This document shows positions 27,106 through 48,855 of a DNA stretch of 64,000 nucleotides, in pieces. The stretch covers positions 15,314,255 to 15,378,254 of the forward strand of contig NC_087173.1 in the NCBI RefSeq assembly GCF_035594125.1, given 5' to 3'. This DNA is from Scylla paramamosain. Lineage: Eukaryota; Arthropoda; Malacostraca; Decapoda; Portunidae. Position 1 is the first letter of the stretch. Every line of letters begins with the position of its first letter. Both the position numbers and the translations under genes were made by a program. Below the pieces are notes generated by a model that saw only the letters and a list, made by a program, of their open reading frames with translations, ran no database searches and was not told where the DNA came from.

Positions 27106-28530
27106 AAAAAAAAAAAAATCGTGTCCTTCGAGTTTTCAGCTTTTTACGTATCAAAACGGTAAAATGCATGCAAAACACACATTATGGAGAAACAAAATAA
27201 CATTACCAAAAACAAGTAATTTGAGTGTTTTTTTTTAACTTGTTACCTACAAAAACCTCAAAATACATGTAACATATACTTTAAAATAAAACGAGAGGAC
27301 ATTAGGAAAGACGAGAATTATGATTGCTTTTAGCTTCTTAGATATTACAACGCTAAAAACTATGAACGGCACTCTGTATGGAGAAACATAATAACATTAC
27401 AAAATGTTTTTTTCACATTCTTAGGTATCAAAACGCCAAAATGCATGCAAAGCATTATATGAAAATTTGTTTTTATTATATGAAAAAAAGTTATTACAAG
27501 AAAGGTACTTTTTTTTATTGTTTTTAAACATATTAAGCACGAAACCTCTAAAAAGCATGGAAATGACCCTATATGATAAGAAAAAAAAATCAGTACGAAA
27601 ACTTCTTTTGAGTGTTTTTGAATTTCTTTCGTACCAAAACGCTAAAACGCATTGTAAAACTCTTTATGGCTAAACAGAATAAGATTATCAAAAACTTGTA
27701 TTTTGGGTGTTTTTTTTTCAGCGTGTTACGTTGAAAAGCGTCATATTGCATGGAAAGTACCCTATATAGGAAATGAACGTCTCTATGGCTTCTTAGGTAA
27801 CAAAACGATACAATAAATGAATAGCACTCTATATGGAGAAAAAAAGAACATTACCCAAATCATGTATTCTTAATTTTTTTTTCACATTCTTAGGAATAAA
27901 AATGACTAAATGCATGTAAAGTACACTATATGGTGAAAGGAAACGAGATTTCCAGAAACATGTCTTTTGAGTGTTTATGAACGTGCTAGACACCAAAACG
28001 ATAAAAAGCATGGAAAGCACCCTACATAGGAACACAAAATTACATTATCAAAAACGTGTCTTTTCACTGTTTTCAGCTATTTACGTACCAAAACTAAACA
28101 ACCCCTGCAAAGAATTCTTCACAAACAAACAGTATAACTTTATAAAAAACGTGTATTTTGAGTTTTTTTGAGCTTGTTACGTAGAAAACAACAAAATGCA
28201 TGTAAAGTAATCTACATGGGGGAAAAAGAAATGACATTACCAGAAACGTCTATTATGAGAGTTTAAGAGTTTCTTAGGTACTAAAACTAAGGCTAAAAAA
28301 AAAAAAAGCCTCAATAGCACTCTACGAGTATATAGAAAAACAGAACAACACTACGAAAAACGTGAGTTTTCAGTGTTTTTAAATTGTTATGTACCAAAAC
28401 GCCAAAATGCATGCAAAGGCTCCTATATGGGGAATCGAAACGACATTACCAAAAACGTGCCTTTGAGTATTTTTGAGCGTTTTAGATGCAAAAATAGTCA
28501 AAAGCATGGAAACCATCTATATGGGAATAC

Positions 28531-28563
28531 AAAAAAAAAATAATAAATAAATAAATAAATAAA
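28531..28563. repeat. (ATAA)n simple repeat
   Basis: An A-run followed by about seven AATA-type units. It replaces the end-to-start junction of two satellite monomers, immediately before segment B copy 2. Confidence 0.85.
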
Positions 28564-29231
28564 GCTTCTTAAAGCTTCTTCTCTACCAAAACCTTGAACC
28601 ATATGCAAAATACCCTTTATGGAGAACCAGAATAACATTGCAAAAAAAAAAAGTGTTTCGAGTGTTTTTTTTCAGTTTGGTACGTACAAAAACGAAAAAT
28701 GTATGCAAATCACAATATAAAGGAAAATGAAAAGACATTACGAGAAACGTGTATTATGAATATTTTTAAGCTTCTTAGGTACCAAAGCGCTAAAAAGGAT
28801 GAATAGCACTCTACATGGAGAAACAGAACAATATAAAGAAAACATGTATTTTAAGTATTTTCACATTGTTTGGTACTAAAATGCCATAATGAACCAAATA
28901 TGGGAAAGAAAACGAGATTTCCAGAAACATGTTTATTGAGTATTTATGATTGTGCCAGGTACCAAAACGTTGAAAAGCACGGAAAGCACCATATATGAGA
29001 AAGCAAAGCTGTATTACTGAAAAAAAAAATGTCTTTTGATAAAAAAAAAAAAAATGTGAATGCAAAAAAAAAAAACTTAAAAAAATTTTTTTACGTATAT
29101 AGTGTATTTTGTGTGCTTTTGACCTTGATACACAGAAAAACGCCAAAATACATGCAAATTACACTACATAGGGAGATGAAAAATAAGAAACTTGTATTAT
29201 CCGAGATTTTGAGCTTCTTAGGTGCCAAAAT
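28561..29231 (-). repeat. Segmental duplicate B, copy 2 (671 bp)
   Basis: Near-identical to 21295-21962, 7.27 kb upstream and in the same orientation. Here the right end continues without a break into the next type-5 monomer (GGTGCCAAAATGCTAAAATG), so this copy appears to be in its native place. Visible differences are few: a few single bases and run-length changes such as CTTTACG versus TTTTTACG. Confidence 0.9.
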
Positions 29232-30855
29232 GCTAAAATGCATGAATAACACACTATATGGAGAAACAACAACATTACTTAAAATGTGTATTTTGAGTCT
29301 TTTCACATTGTTAAGTACCAAAAAGCAAAAAATGCAGCATAACACCTTAATGGGGAAAAGAAACGAGATTTCCAAAAATATGTCTTTTGAGTGTTTTTGA
29401 GCTACTTACGTACCGAAACGCTAAAACGTAGGCAAAACAACCTTTATTTAGAAAAATAACATTAACAAGAAGAAGAATTTTGAGTATTTTTAAGCCTGCT
29501 ACGTATAAGATACATGAAAATACCCTATATGTGGAAAGGAAAAGACATTACGAGAAAAATATCATGTGCTTTTGAGCTGCTTATGTACTAAAACATTAAA
29601 ACGAAAGAATAGCACTCCATACGGAAAAAGAGAATAATATTACAAAAAATGTGTATATTGAGTGTATTTCAAATTTTTTTGGTGTATAACGCCAAAATGC
29701 ATGCAATGCACGCTATATGGGGAAAGGAAAGGACATTTTCAGAAACATATCTTGTTTACGTAGAAAAAAAACTCCAAAATGCAGGTAAAAAAAACCCTTG
29801 ATGGGGAAACAAAAAGTCATTAAGATAAATGTGTATTATAAGAGTTTTTGAGCTTCTTAGGTACCAAAACGTTAACACGCATGGATAACTCTCTATATTG
29901 AGAAACAGAACAAGACTACAAAAAAACTTTTATTTTGAGTGTTTTTTTTTTCACATTGTTAGGTAGCAAAACACCAAAATGCATGGAAAGGCTCCTATAT
30001 GGGTAAACAAAAAGATATTACTAGAAACGTGTTTTATCACGTGCGTTAGACACCAAAAGGCCAAAATACATTAACCCCCCTCCGCCTTCTATGGGGAAAC
30101 GAAACGACACTACTAGAAAGTTATCTCTTGAGTGTTTTCCTACATGTTACGCACCAGAACGCTAAAAAAAAAAAAAGAAACATGAAAGCACCCTGCATGT
30201 GAAAAGAAAACATTACCAAAAATGTGTCTTTAAAGTGTTTTTGAGTTATTTACGTACCAAAACGCATAAACGTATGGAAAACACCCGTAATGTACAAACA
30301 ATAACATTACCAGAAACAAATGTTTTTAGTATTTTTGAGCATGTTACGTACAAGAAAAAGCCACAATCCATAGAAAGTACCCTATATGTAGAACCAAAAA
30401 GACATGACAAAAAGTGTGTGTTTTCTGTGTTTCATAGGTACTAAAACGAATGTTTTATTTTCTTAGGTACTAAAACGCAAAAACGTGTAATCAGCACTTT
30501 ATTTGAAAAAAAAAAAAAAACAGAGCATCATCAAAAACGTTTATTTTCAATCTATTTCACATTGTTAGGTATCAGGACGCCAAAATGCAGGCAAAGCACT
30601 CTATATGGTTAAAAGAAACGACATTTTCTAAAACGTGTCTTTTAAGTTTTTATGAGTGTTTTTGAGGATCATAGTTACCAAATGCGAAAACGCTTTAAGA
30701 GCACTCTATATGGAGAAATAGAACATTAAAAAAACGTGGTGATTTTTACGGCACTATAACTGGCAAAATGTATGCATATGGGGAAAGGAAACGACATCGC
30801 AAGAAACGTATCTTTTGTTTTTTCTGCATTTTCGACACCAAAACGCTGAAAAAAG

Positions 30856-36618
<5,763 letters not shown>

Positions 36619-37350
36619 GTTTTTAGTAATGTTCTTTTCTAATTCTGTATAAGGTGCTTTCCATGCTTTTTAGCGTTTTGGTGCCTAACACTCAAAAACA
36701 TTCAAAAGTCACGTTTCTGGTGATGTCGACGGCCTTCCCGAAATAAGAGGCTTTTCATGCCTTTTGTTGTTTTGGTACCTAATGTGAAAAACAAAAATTA
36801 CACTTTTTTTTGTAGTGCTGTTTTGTTTCTCGACATAGAGGTTTTCGTAATGTTCATGTGTTTCTCCATATAGAGTGCTATTTATTTGTTTTAGCGTTTT
36901 CGTATCTAAGAAGCTCAAAAACAGTCACTATACACGTCTCTCGTAATGTCCTTTCGTTTCCTATGTAGTGTATTTTGCATGCATTTTGGCGTTTGTGTAC
37001 GGGTGAAGCACAAAAACACTCAAAATACTTGTTTTTGGTAGTGTTATTTATTTATTTATTTTTTTTCTATATGAAGGGTGTTTTGCATGCGTTTTAGAGT
37101 ATTGGTACGTAAGAAGCAGAAAACACTAAAAATACAATTTTTTGGTGGTTTTCTATTTTTATATGGGGTGCTTTCCATGCTCTTAAGCGTTTTTGTCCCT
37201 AACATGCAGAAAAACACTCAAAAGATACGTTTCTTCTGATGATCTTTCTTTTTCCCATTTAAGTGGCTTTGCATGCATTTTGGTGTTTTGGTAGTAACTA
37301 GTTAACAATGTGAAAAACACTCAAAATACAAGTTTTTATTAATGTTGTTC

Positions 37351-37530
37351 TATTTTTCCATATTGTTTGCTATTAACATGTTTTTGCGTTTTGGTACCTT
37401 TGAAGCTGAGAAAGCACTCATTATACACGTTACTAGTAATGTCTTTTCCTTTCCCCATATAGTGTACGTTGCATGAATCTTTTTTTTATCTTTTTCAACG
37501 TAACAAGATCAAAAACAGACAGAAGTCTTA
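37351..37530 (+). repeat. Local duplicate D, copy 1
   Basis: Shares CCATATTGTTTGCTAT, CACGTTACTAGTAATGTC, TAGTGTACGTTGCATG and ACAGACAGAAGTCTT with 37733-37908. These are private variants not seen in other monomers. Confidence 0.8.
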
Positions 37531-37732
37531 TTTTTGGTAATGTTATTCCGTTTAGCCTTTAAGGGTGTTTTGTATGTGTTTTAGCGTTTTGTTACGTAAG
37601 AAGTTTAAATCACCTAAGACACTTTTTTTTTTTTGTAATATTGTTTTGTATTCCCATATATGGTGATTTTTATGCTTTTTCACGTTTTGGTGCTCAAACT
37701 CTCTCGAAAACACTCAAAAGACACATTTCTTG

Positions 37733-37908
37733 TTTTCCATATTGTTTGCTATCAACAAGTTTTTTGCGTTTTGGTATCTTTGAAGCGGAAAAACATTCCT
37801 TATACACGTTACTAGTAATGTCTTTTCGTTTCCCCATATAGTGTACGTTGCATGTATTTTTTTTTCTTTTTCAACATAGCAAGATGAAAAAAACAGACAG
37901 AAGTCTTC
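37733..37908 (+). repeat. Local duplicate D, copy 2
   Basis: The second copy of the roughly 176-bp, two-monomer segment, about 380 bp downstream of copy 1, an offset of about four monomers. This suggests a recent unequal exchange in the otherwise diverged array. Confidence 0.8.
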
Positions 37909-40900
37909 TTGTAATGTCGTTTCGTTTCCACATAGAGGGAGCACTGCATGCAATTTGGTGTTTTAGTTCCTAACAATGTGAAAAAACAGTAAAAAAAAAT
38001 ACGCGTTTTTCGTAATGTTGTTCTGTTTCTCCATATAGAGGACTATGTATGCATTTCATCATTTTGGTACCTAAGAATCTCAAAAACTCTCATAATACAA
38101 ATTTTTCGATATGTCTTTTCATTTTCCCATATATGGTAATTTATATGCATTTCGAGATTTTGTGCGTAACAAAGTCAACAACTCAAAAAAAATCTTTGTT
38201 TTTGTATTATTATTTTTTTTCTCCATAAATGGAGTTTTCTATGCGTTTCAGGGTTTTGGCACATAAGATGAAAAGCAATCAAAAGGTATGTTTTTGTCAT
38301 TTTTTTTCTATTTCCAGATGTGTCTTTTCATGCTCTTTACCCTTTTGGTGCTTGAAAACTCTCAAAAGACGCATTTGTGGTAATGTCGTTTCGATTTCCC
38401 TTGAAGAAGGTTTTCCATGATTTTGGCGTTTTAGTGCCTATTATTGTACAAAATACACATTTTTCATCGTGTTGTTCTGTTTCTCTATATAGAGTGTTAT
38501 TTAGGCGTTATTTATTATTTAGGCTCAATAACTCGTTTCGTTTCTCCATATAGGGTACTTTGCATGCATTTTAGTAATTTTCTACGTAACAAGCTCAAAG
38601 ACATTTTAATATACACTTTTTTTTTATAAAGTTATTGTTTCTCCATACAGGGTGTTTTGCATGCGTTTCAGCATTTTGGTACTTTACGTACCAAAAAAAA
38701 AAAAAAAAAAAAACTTATAAGACACATTTTTCGTAATGTTGTTTTGTTTTCCCATAGAAGGTGCTTTCAATGCTTTTTAGCATTTTTGGTGCCCAGCACC
38801 TCATGGACAGTCAAAAGACACTTTTCTGGAAATCTTGTTTTCTTTCTCCTTATAGGATGCTATCAGTGCATTTTGGCGTTTTGGTATGGATAATGCGAAA
38901 AACACTCAAATTACACGTTTTATGTAATACTGTTCGGTTTTTTTATATAAACTGCTATGCATGTATTTTGGCGTTTTTATACCTAACAAGCTTAAAAACA
39001 CTCATACTACAATTTTTTCGTAATGTCTTTTCGTTTCCCAATCCATGGAAATTTGCAAACATTTCGCGTTTTCTAAATAACAAGCTAAAAATATTCCAAA
39101 TATTTTTTTTTGTTAACTCTATTATTCCATAAAGGATATTTTGCCAGCAGTTTAGGGTTTTGGTAAAAATTATGAAAACAAATGTTTTCGGCAATTTCTT
39201 TCTCTTTCCATATAGGGTGCTTTTTATGTTTTTAAGCCTTTTGGTGCCTAAAATGATTAACAGTACTTAGACATTTTTATGGTAATGTCGATTCATTTCC
39301 TCATATAAGAGGTTATGCATGTATTTTCGCGTTTTGGTACCTAAAAACATTAAAAACATTCAAAAATATGTATTTTTTTTTGCAGTGTTCTTTTCTCTAT
39401 TTAGAGTGTTATTCATGTGTTTAAGTGTTTTGGTACCTGAGTAGCTGAAAACTCTCATAATACACATTTTTTTATAATATCTTTTCCTTTTCCCATATTG
39501 TGTATTATGCATGCATTTTGTCGTTTTTGTACGTAAGAGGCTTAAAACACTCAAAACACTTGTTTATGGTAATGTTATTCTGTTTCTTCATAATGGGTGT
39601 TTCAAACGTTTTAGCGTTTTGGTGAATAAGTAGCTTAAAAACACTCAAAAGACACGTTTTATGCAATATTGTTTTGTTTTTAACATATGAAGTGCTTTCC
39701 ATGGGTTTCAGACATGTTTCTGGAAATGTTATTTCCATGAGTTTCAAAAAACACGTTTCTGGAAATGTCATGCACCCATATAGATATCAAAGATATCAAA
39801 AACTCAAAATACTTGTTTTTGGTATTGTTATTCTGTTTCTTCGTAAATGGTGTTTTCCATGTGTTCTAGAACGTAAGTAACTGAAAAACACTCAAAAGAC
39901 ACTTTTTGTATTTTTTTTCTGGAAATTTTGTTTTGATTCTTTATATACAGTCGTTTTCATACATTTGGCTTTTTCGTAACTAATAATGTGAAATACTCTA
40001 AAAATACACGTTTTTGGTAAAGTTATTTTGTTTCTTGATATATAATGCTATACATGCGTTTTACCGTTTTTGTACCTAAAAGAAAAAAAAAAACACGTAT
40101 AATACACGGCTTTCGTAATGTTTTTCGTCTCCAAATATATATCATATTTTGCAAGTTTTTTTTTTTTTTTTTGAGTTTTATAGGTAAGAAGCTCAAAAAC
40201 ACTCAAAATACTTGTTTTCAGTAACGATATTCTGTTTATACATAAATTGTGATTTGCAACTGCTCCATCGTTTTCGTGTGTAAGAAGCTGCGAAACACTC
40301 AAGACAAGTTTGTGGTAATGTTGTTTGGAGTTTTCCATTCTTTTGAGCGTTTTTGGTGCCTAACATGCACAAAAACCTGCTTTTGCGTTTTGGTACATAA
40401 AAAGCTAAAATACTCTCATAATAAACGTTTGTAGCAATGTCTTTTTGTTTCCCCATATAGAGTACATTACAAACATTTTGGCATTTTCTGCGTAACAAGC
40501 TCAAAAACACTGAAAATACAGGTTTTTTGGTAAATTTGTACTATTTCTTTATAATAGTTTTTATGAATGCATTTTAGAGTTTTCGTACGTCAGTAGCTAA
40601 AAATCACTGAAAAGAGACCCATATAGGGTGATTCTAATACTTTTTATTGTTTTAGTGCCTAGCATGCTCATAAACACTCAAAAGACACGTTTTTGCTAAA
40701 GTAGTTTCCTTTCACCATACACTGTGTTTTCCATGCATTTGGCGTTTTTGTACAAAACAATGTTAAATACACTCAAAATAAACGTTTTTTGGTAATGCAA
40801 TTAATTTTTTGTTTCCATATAGAGTGCTACTATTGCGCTTCAGCGTTCTGGTACCTAAGAACCTAAAAACACTCATAATACACGTTTCTCGTAATTTCTC

Positions 40901-43900
40901 TTCGTTTTCTAATATATGGTAACTTGCATGCATTTTTGTATTTTCCTACTTAACAAGCTCAAAAACTCAAAATATTTGTTTTTTTTGTAAAAGTTATTCT
41001 GTTTCAACATAAATGGTGTTTTACTTGCGTTTTAGCGTTTTAGTACGTCGGAAGCTGAAATACACTTAGAAAAAACTTTTTCCCTATACAGTACTATTCA
41101 TGCGTTTTACCGTTTTTATATCTAAGAAGCTCAAAAACACTCATGATACACGTTTCTCGTAATGTATTTTCCTTCTCCCCTATAGATTACTTTGTATGCA
41201 TTTTGGCGTTTATCTACGTAACAAGATAAAAAACACTCAAAATACTTGTTTTTGGTAATGTTATTCTGTTTACCCATAAACGAATGTTTTGCATGCATTT
41301 TAGCGCTTTGGTGCGTAAAAATTTCAAAAACACTCAAAAGACATATGTTTTTCGTACTGTTGTTCTTTATTCCCGTTTTAGTTATTTTTTTGTCCATGAA
41401 GGATGTTTTGCATGCGTTTTAGCGTTTAGGTACGTAAGTAGCTAAAAACACTCAAAAGACACGTTTTTGGTAATGTTCTGATTTCCCATTTAGAGAGCTT
41501 TCCATGTTTTTTTAAATATTTTGGCGAGTTCACTGTACATTAACGCTAAAAAGACCTGTTTGTTAAAATCTCGTTTTCTTTCCCTACATATGTTGCTTTA
41601 CGTGCATTTTAGTAGTTTGGTACCTAACAATGTGAATGTTTTCGTTAATGTTCTTTTTCTGCATTTAGAGTCTATTTATGAGTTTGCGAGTTATAGTTTT
41701 TATATCCACAAAAACACTAATAATACACATTTTTCGTAATGTTCTTTCGTTTCCCCGTAGAGGGAATTATCCACCCACTTTTACGCTTTGATAGTCAAGA
41801 AAAAAAAAAAATTCAAGATACTTCTTTTGGGTAATGCCGTTGTGTTTCTCAATGAAGTGTATTTTGCATTCGTTTAAGCGTTTTGGTAAGAACACTCACA
41901 AGATATTTTTTTTTTTTCCATTTACATGGTTTTCAGCGTTTTGCTGCTTAAGACGTTCATAAACAATGAAAAAGACACGTTTCTGGAAATATCACTTCCT
42001 TTTCTTATATAGGGTGTTTTGCCTGCATTTTGACGTTAACGCACCTAACAATGTGAAATACATATTATATGAATTTTTCTAATGTTGTTTTGTTTCTCCA
42101 TATACACTGCTATTAACGCGTTTTCGCGTTTTGCTTCATAAGAATCTGAAAAAAAAACATTCATAATACACGTTTCTCGTAATGCCTTTTTTCTTCTTTT
42201 TTTTCTCATATAGAGTACTTTGCATACATTTTGGAGTTTTCTTTGTAAGAGGCTGCAAAACACCTAAATACGTCTTTCTGGTAATGTTTCTCTATGAAGA
42301 GTGTTTTGCTTACGTTTTAGCGTATTAATACGTAAGTAGCTCAAAAGCACTCAAAAGACGTTTTTGGTAGTTTGTTTTCCCATATAGGGTACTTTCTATG
42401 ATATTTAGCGTTTTGGTGCCTAGCGCACACATACACACACACAAAAAAAAAAAAAAAAACTCAAAAGACACATTTCTGGTAGTCGTTTCTTTTCTCCATA
42501 TAGAAAACTTTCCATTCATTGTGTCGATTTGGTACCTAACCATGTGAAAACACTAAAACACACGTATTTGGTCATGATGATCTGTTAGCTTTTTGAAAAG
42601 AAGCTCAAAAGCACTCATAATATTCGGCTCCAATAATGTCCTTTCTTTTCCTTCTCTACTGTGTTTTGCATGCATTTTGGCGTTTTTGTTCGTAAAAAGC
42701 TAAATAACAATCAAAATACTTGTTTTTTCGTAATATTATTATTTTTTTTCTCGAAAAAGGGTGTTTCCCTGCGTTTCATCATTTGTGTACGTAAGAAGCT
42801 GAAAAACATTTAAAAGACACATTTTTAGTATTTTTTTTCCATTCCTATATATGGTGTTTTCTATGCTTTTTAGCATTTTAGTGTCTAACATGCAAAACCG
42901 TATCAAAAGATACGTTTCTTAAAATGTCGTTTCGTTTCCCATATAAGGGGCTTTCAATGCATTTTTGCGTTTTGGTGCCTTTCAATATGAAAAACACTCA
43001 AAATACAAGTTTCTGGGAATGTTTTTCTGTTTCTCCATTTATTAATGAAATTTCGCGTTTTGGTAACCAAAGATTAACAAAAACGCTTATAATACACGTT
43101 TCTTGTATTCTTTTAATTTCCCCATGTAAGGGAATTTGCATCTATTTTGGTCTTTTTCAACGTAATAAGATAAAAAATACTCAGAATACTTAATTTTGGT
43201 AATGCTATTCTGTTTAGCCATAAAGGGTGTTTTGGTTATGTATTAGCGTTTTGGTACGTAAGAAATTCAAAACAATGAAAAAAACGTTTTTCGTAATATG
43301 TCTTTCATATAGAGTGATTTCCTTGCTTTTCAGCGTTTAGGTGCCTAACACACTCAGAAACATTCAAAAGATACGTTTCTGGTAATGTCGTTTGGTTTCC
43401 TGATATGGGAGGCTCTGCATGCATTTTGAGTTTTGGTACCTAACAATGTAAAAACACTGAAAAAAAAAAACACGATTTTCGTAAGTGCTATTCGGGTATT
43501 TTAGCACTTTATTTCTAAGAAGCTCAAAACTACTCATAATACCCCTTTCTCGTAATGTCCTTTCGTTTCCTCATATAAGGTACTTTCCATGCACTTTGAT
43601 ATTTTTGTAAGTAACAGGCTCAAAAACATTCAAAATACTTGTTTCTGATAATGTTATTGTGCTTCTTAAAAAAAAAAAAGTGTATTCCATGTTTTTAGCG
43701 TTTGGTATATAAGTAGCTGTAAAAAAAAAGAAAAAAAAAACTCAAAAGACGTTTTTGGTATTTTTTTTTTCCTCACATAGGGCGCTTTTCATGATTTTTA
43801 CCTTTTTGTTTTCTAACAAGCTCATAAACACCTAAAAGTAACGTTTTTGGAAATATCACTTCTTTTTCCCCATATAGGTTGTTTGCATGCATTTTGGCGT

Positions 43901-46396
43901 TTTGGTACCTAACAATGTGAAAACACTCAAAATACACGTTTATGGTAATGTTTTTCTTTTTCTCCATATAGAGTGTTTTTTATGTGATTTAGCTTTTTGA
44001 TACCTAAGAAGCTCAAAAACTCTCATAATACACGTTTCTCGTGTATTACGTATACTTTGTATACATATTGGCATATTTCTACGTAACAAGCTCAAAAACA
44101 CACATAATACCCGTTTTTGGTTAAGTCATTGTTTCTCGGTAAAGAGTATTTTGCAAACATTTTTGCGTTTCCGTATGTAAGTAGTACAAAAACACCAAAA
44201 AGACACGTTTAAGTTAATGTTATTTTGTTTTCCCATATTGGGTGCTTTCCATGTTTTATAGTTCTTTAGTACTTAGCACGCTCATAAACGCTCATTTTTT
44301 TTCTTCTTTCCTTTCACAATTAAGGAAAACAATCAAAATACACGTTTTTGGTAATGTTCTGTTTCTCTATATAAAGTGTTATTAACGCGTTGTCACGTTT
44401 TGGTACCTCAGTATCTCAAAAACACTCATCATACAAGTTTCCTTGCGTTTCCCTATTTAGTGTATTTTCACTTCATTTTGGCGTTTATCTGCCTAACATG
44501 CTCAAAAACACTCTAAATAATTGTTTTTGCTAATGTTATTATGTTTCTCTGTAAAAGGTGGTCCGCATGTTTTTTTAGCGTTTTGGTACGTAAGAAGCTT
44601 AAAAACACTCTAAAGACACGTTTTTTGGAAGTGTTTTTTTTTAATTGCCATATAGGGCGCTTTGCATTCTTTTTAGCGTTTTCGTGCCTAATATGCTGGA
44701 AAAAAAAAAGGCAATGTCTTGCAATGTTGTTTCGTGCCCCTATATGCATGGATTTTGGCATTTTGATAATTAACAATGTGAAAACCACCTAAAACCCACG
44801 TTTTTTTTTATAATGTTTTGTTTCTCCATAAAGAGCGTTATTAACTCGTTTTCGCGTTTTGGTACTTAAGAAAAAAAAGCTCATAATACACGCTTTTCGT
44901 AATTTTTTTTTTCCTTTCCCCATATAGGGTACTTTGCATATTTTGGCGTTTTTCAACGTAATAAGCTCAAAAGCACTCAGAAGACTGACTTTGTAAAGTT
45001 ACTCTGTTTAGCAATAAAGGGTGTTTTTCCATGTGTTTTTGTGGTTTGGTACTTAAGAAGTTCAAAAACACTGAAAAGAAACGTTTTTTTTTTTGTAATG
45101 TTGTTCTGTATCATCATATAGAGTGCTATTCAGGATTTTTTTTTGTACCATCCATGAGTTCATTCATGTACCTATTCATGAGTTTTTCTTTTTTTTTTTT
45201 TTTGTACCTGAAAACCTGTACCTGTAAGCTGAAAAACTCAAATTACACGTTTCTTGTAATGTCTTTTCGTTTTCCCATATACAATACTTTGTTTACATTT
45301 TGTCACTCAAAATACACGTTTTTGTTAAAATTATTGTCTTTCTCCACAAAGAGTGTTTTGCAAGCGTTTTGCAAGCTTTTTAGCTTAGTACTTTATTAGC
45401 TCCAAAACCCTAAAAACACAAATTTTCGGTAATGTTTTGTTTTCCCATGTAGGGTACTTTCCATGCCCTTTAGCGTTTTAATTCCTAACACACACACAAA
45501 CAGTCAAAAAGCATTTTTTGGGAGGAAATCTCGTTTTCTTTTCCCATATTGGGTGCTTTGCATGCATTTTGGCGTTTAGGTACCTACAATTTGAAATACA
45601 CTCAAATACACTTTTCGGTAATGTTGTTTCTTCGGTAATGTTCTGTTTTTTTTTTTTTTTTTTCCATTTAGAGTGATCTTTAAGCATTTTAGAGTTTATT
45701 TACCTATGAGGTTCGAAAAAATCATAATACATGTTTCTATTAATATCTTTTCTTTTCCCCATATATTGGAATTTGCATGCTTTTTGGCGTTTTTCTGCGC
45801 AACAATCTAAAAAAAAAAACACTTAAATACTTGTTTTTGGTAATGCTTTCTGTTTCTGCATGAAGTGTGTTTTACAAGCATTTTATCGTTTTGGTACGTA
45901 AGTAGCTCAAAACTGTTAAAAGACATTTTTTTTTTATGGCAATTTTATTCTGTTTTACTATATAAGTTGCTTTTCATACTTTTCAGCGTTATGGTACCTA
46001 CCAGGCTCAAAAATACTAAAAAAGACACGTTTCTCGTAATTTCGCTTCCTTTTCCAAATATAGGGCGCTTTGCCTGCATTTTGGCGTTATGGTTCTTAGC
46101 AATGAGAAATACACTCAAAATACGCGTTTTTTCGTAATGTTATCCTGTTACTTAACCTAAAGCCCTGTTCATGTATTTTATCCTTTTAGTACCTAAGAAG
46201 ATAAAAAAAATACTTAAAATACACTTTTCTCGTAATGTACTTTCGTTTACATTATTTTTTGTACATGAGAAGCTTAAAAAAAAAAAATTTGATTTCGGCA
46301 ATGTTATTCGGTTTCTCCATAAAGGATATTTTGCATGTGTATTAACGTTTTTAAGAAAGTATGCTAAGAAACACTCAATAGTAATGTTTTCTATTC

Positions 46397-48584
<2,188 letters not shown>

Positions 48585-48597
48585 AATGTGAAAAATA
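48585..48597 (+). repeat. Target-site duplication, left copy (13 bp)
   Basis: AATGTGAAAAATA, a normal part of a type-4 monomer (CTAACAATGTGAAA). It is repeated exactly at 48843-48855 on the other side of the inserted fragment. Confidence 0.85.
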
Positions 48598-48824
48598 TTA
48601 GATATTTTGGACACGTGATAAGGAGCGAAGATGATGAACCAATGAGGAAGGCACTGATGGTGGAGGTTAGGGGCAGAAGGAGGGTTGGGAGAAAGAGAAT
48701 AAGATGGAAAGACGTAATTAGGAGTGATATGAACAAGCTGAGAGTGCAAGAAGATGATGCAATGGATATAAACAGATGGAGAAGGATAACTCGAGCGGCT
48801 AACCCTACAATACAGTGGGATTAA
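48598..48824 (+). pseudogene. C-terminal tail of a non-LTR reverse transcriptase
   Basis: About 75 codons, open to the stop. The protein has the familiar tail of endonuclease-reverse transcriptases: FGHVIRSEDD, then a basic stretch GRRRVGRKRIRWKDVI, then a region rich in Asp and Arg with DINRWRRITRAANPT before the stop. In intact elements this lies downstream of the polymerase palm and thumb. No catalytic motif is present here, so the fragment cannot be active. The first codons of the open frame upstream of 48598 belong to satellite, not to the element. A 170-aa frame on the opposite strand is the antisense shadow of this piece. Confidence 0.8.
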
Positions 48825-48842
48825 AGTCGTGTGAAGAAGAAG
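48598..48842 (+). mobile_element. 5'-truncated RTE-like non-LTR retrotransposon, 3' end only (245 bp)
   Basis: A non-satellite, GC-richer insertion bounded by a 13-bp direct repeat. It carries the last part of a reverse-transcriptase ORF on the plus strand, a stop at 48822-48824, and a very short 3' tail ending in (GAA)n. There is no poly(A). A 3' end made of a short tandem repeat together with an extreme 5' truncation is typical of RTE-clade elements. The surrounding monomer reads straight through if the insert and one target copy are removed, so the satellite was already in place when the element arrived. The exact clade is an inference from the protein tail. Confidence 0.8.
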
Positions 48843-48855
48843 AATGTGAAAAATA
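48843..48855 (+). repeat. Target-site duplication, right copy (13 bp)
   Basis: Exact repeat of 48585-48597. The satellite monomer continues from here into AACAAAAATAAACTTTTTTGG. Confidence 0.85.

Larger units (their letters stand above)
27106..30855 (-). repeat. Pentamer-type satellite, minus orientation
   Basis: About 39 minus-strand monomers. Read on the plus strand from 27120, the types come in strict reverse cycle (2, 1, 5, 4, 3, 2, 1, 5, 4, 3, 2, 1) for at least twelve monomers. This is the clearest demonstration of the five-monomer unit in this orientation. AAAAAGCATGGAAA, diagnostic of type 3, recurs about 455 bp apart (about 27550 and 28003). The strand flips back near 30855 at CACCAAAACGCTGAAAAAAGG. 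Confidence 0.85.
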
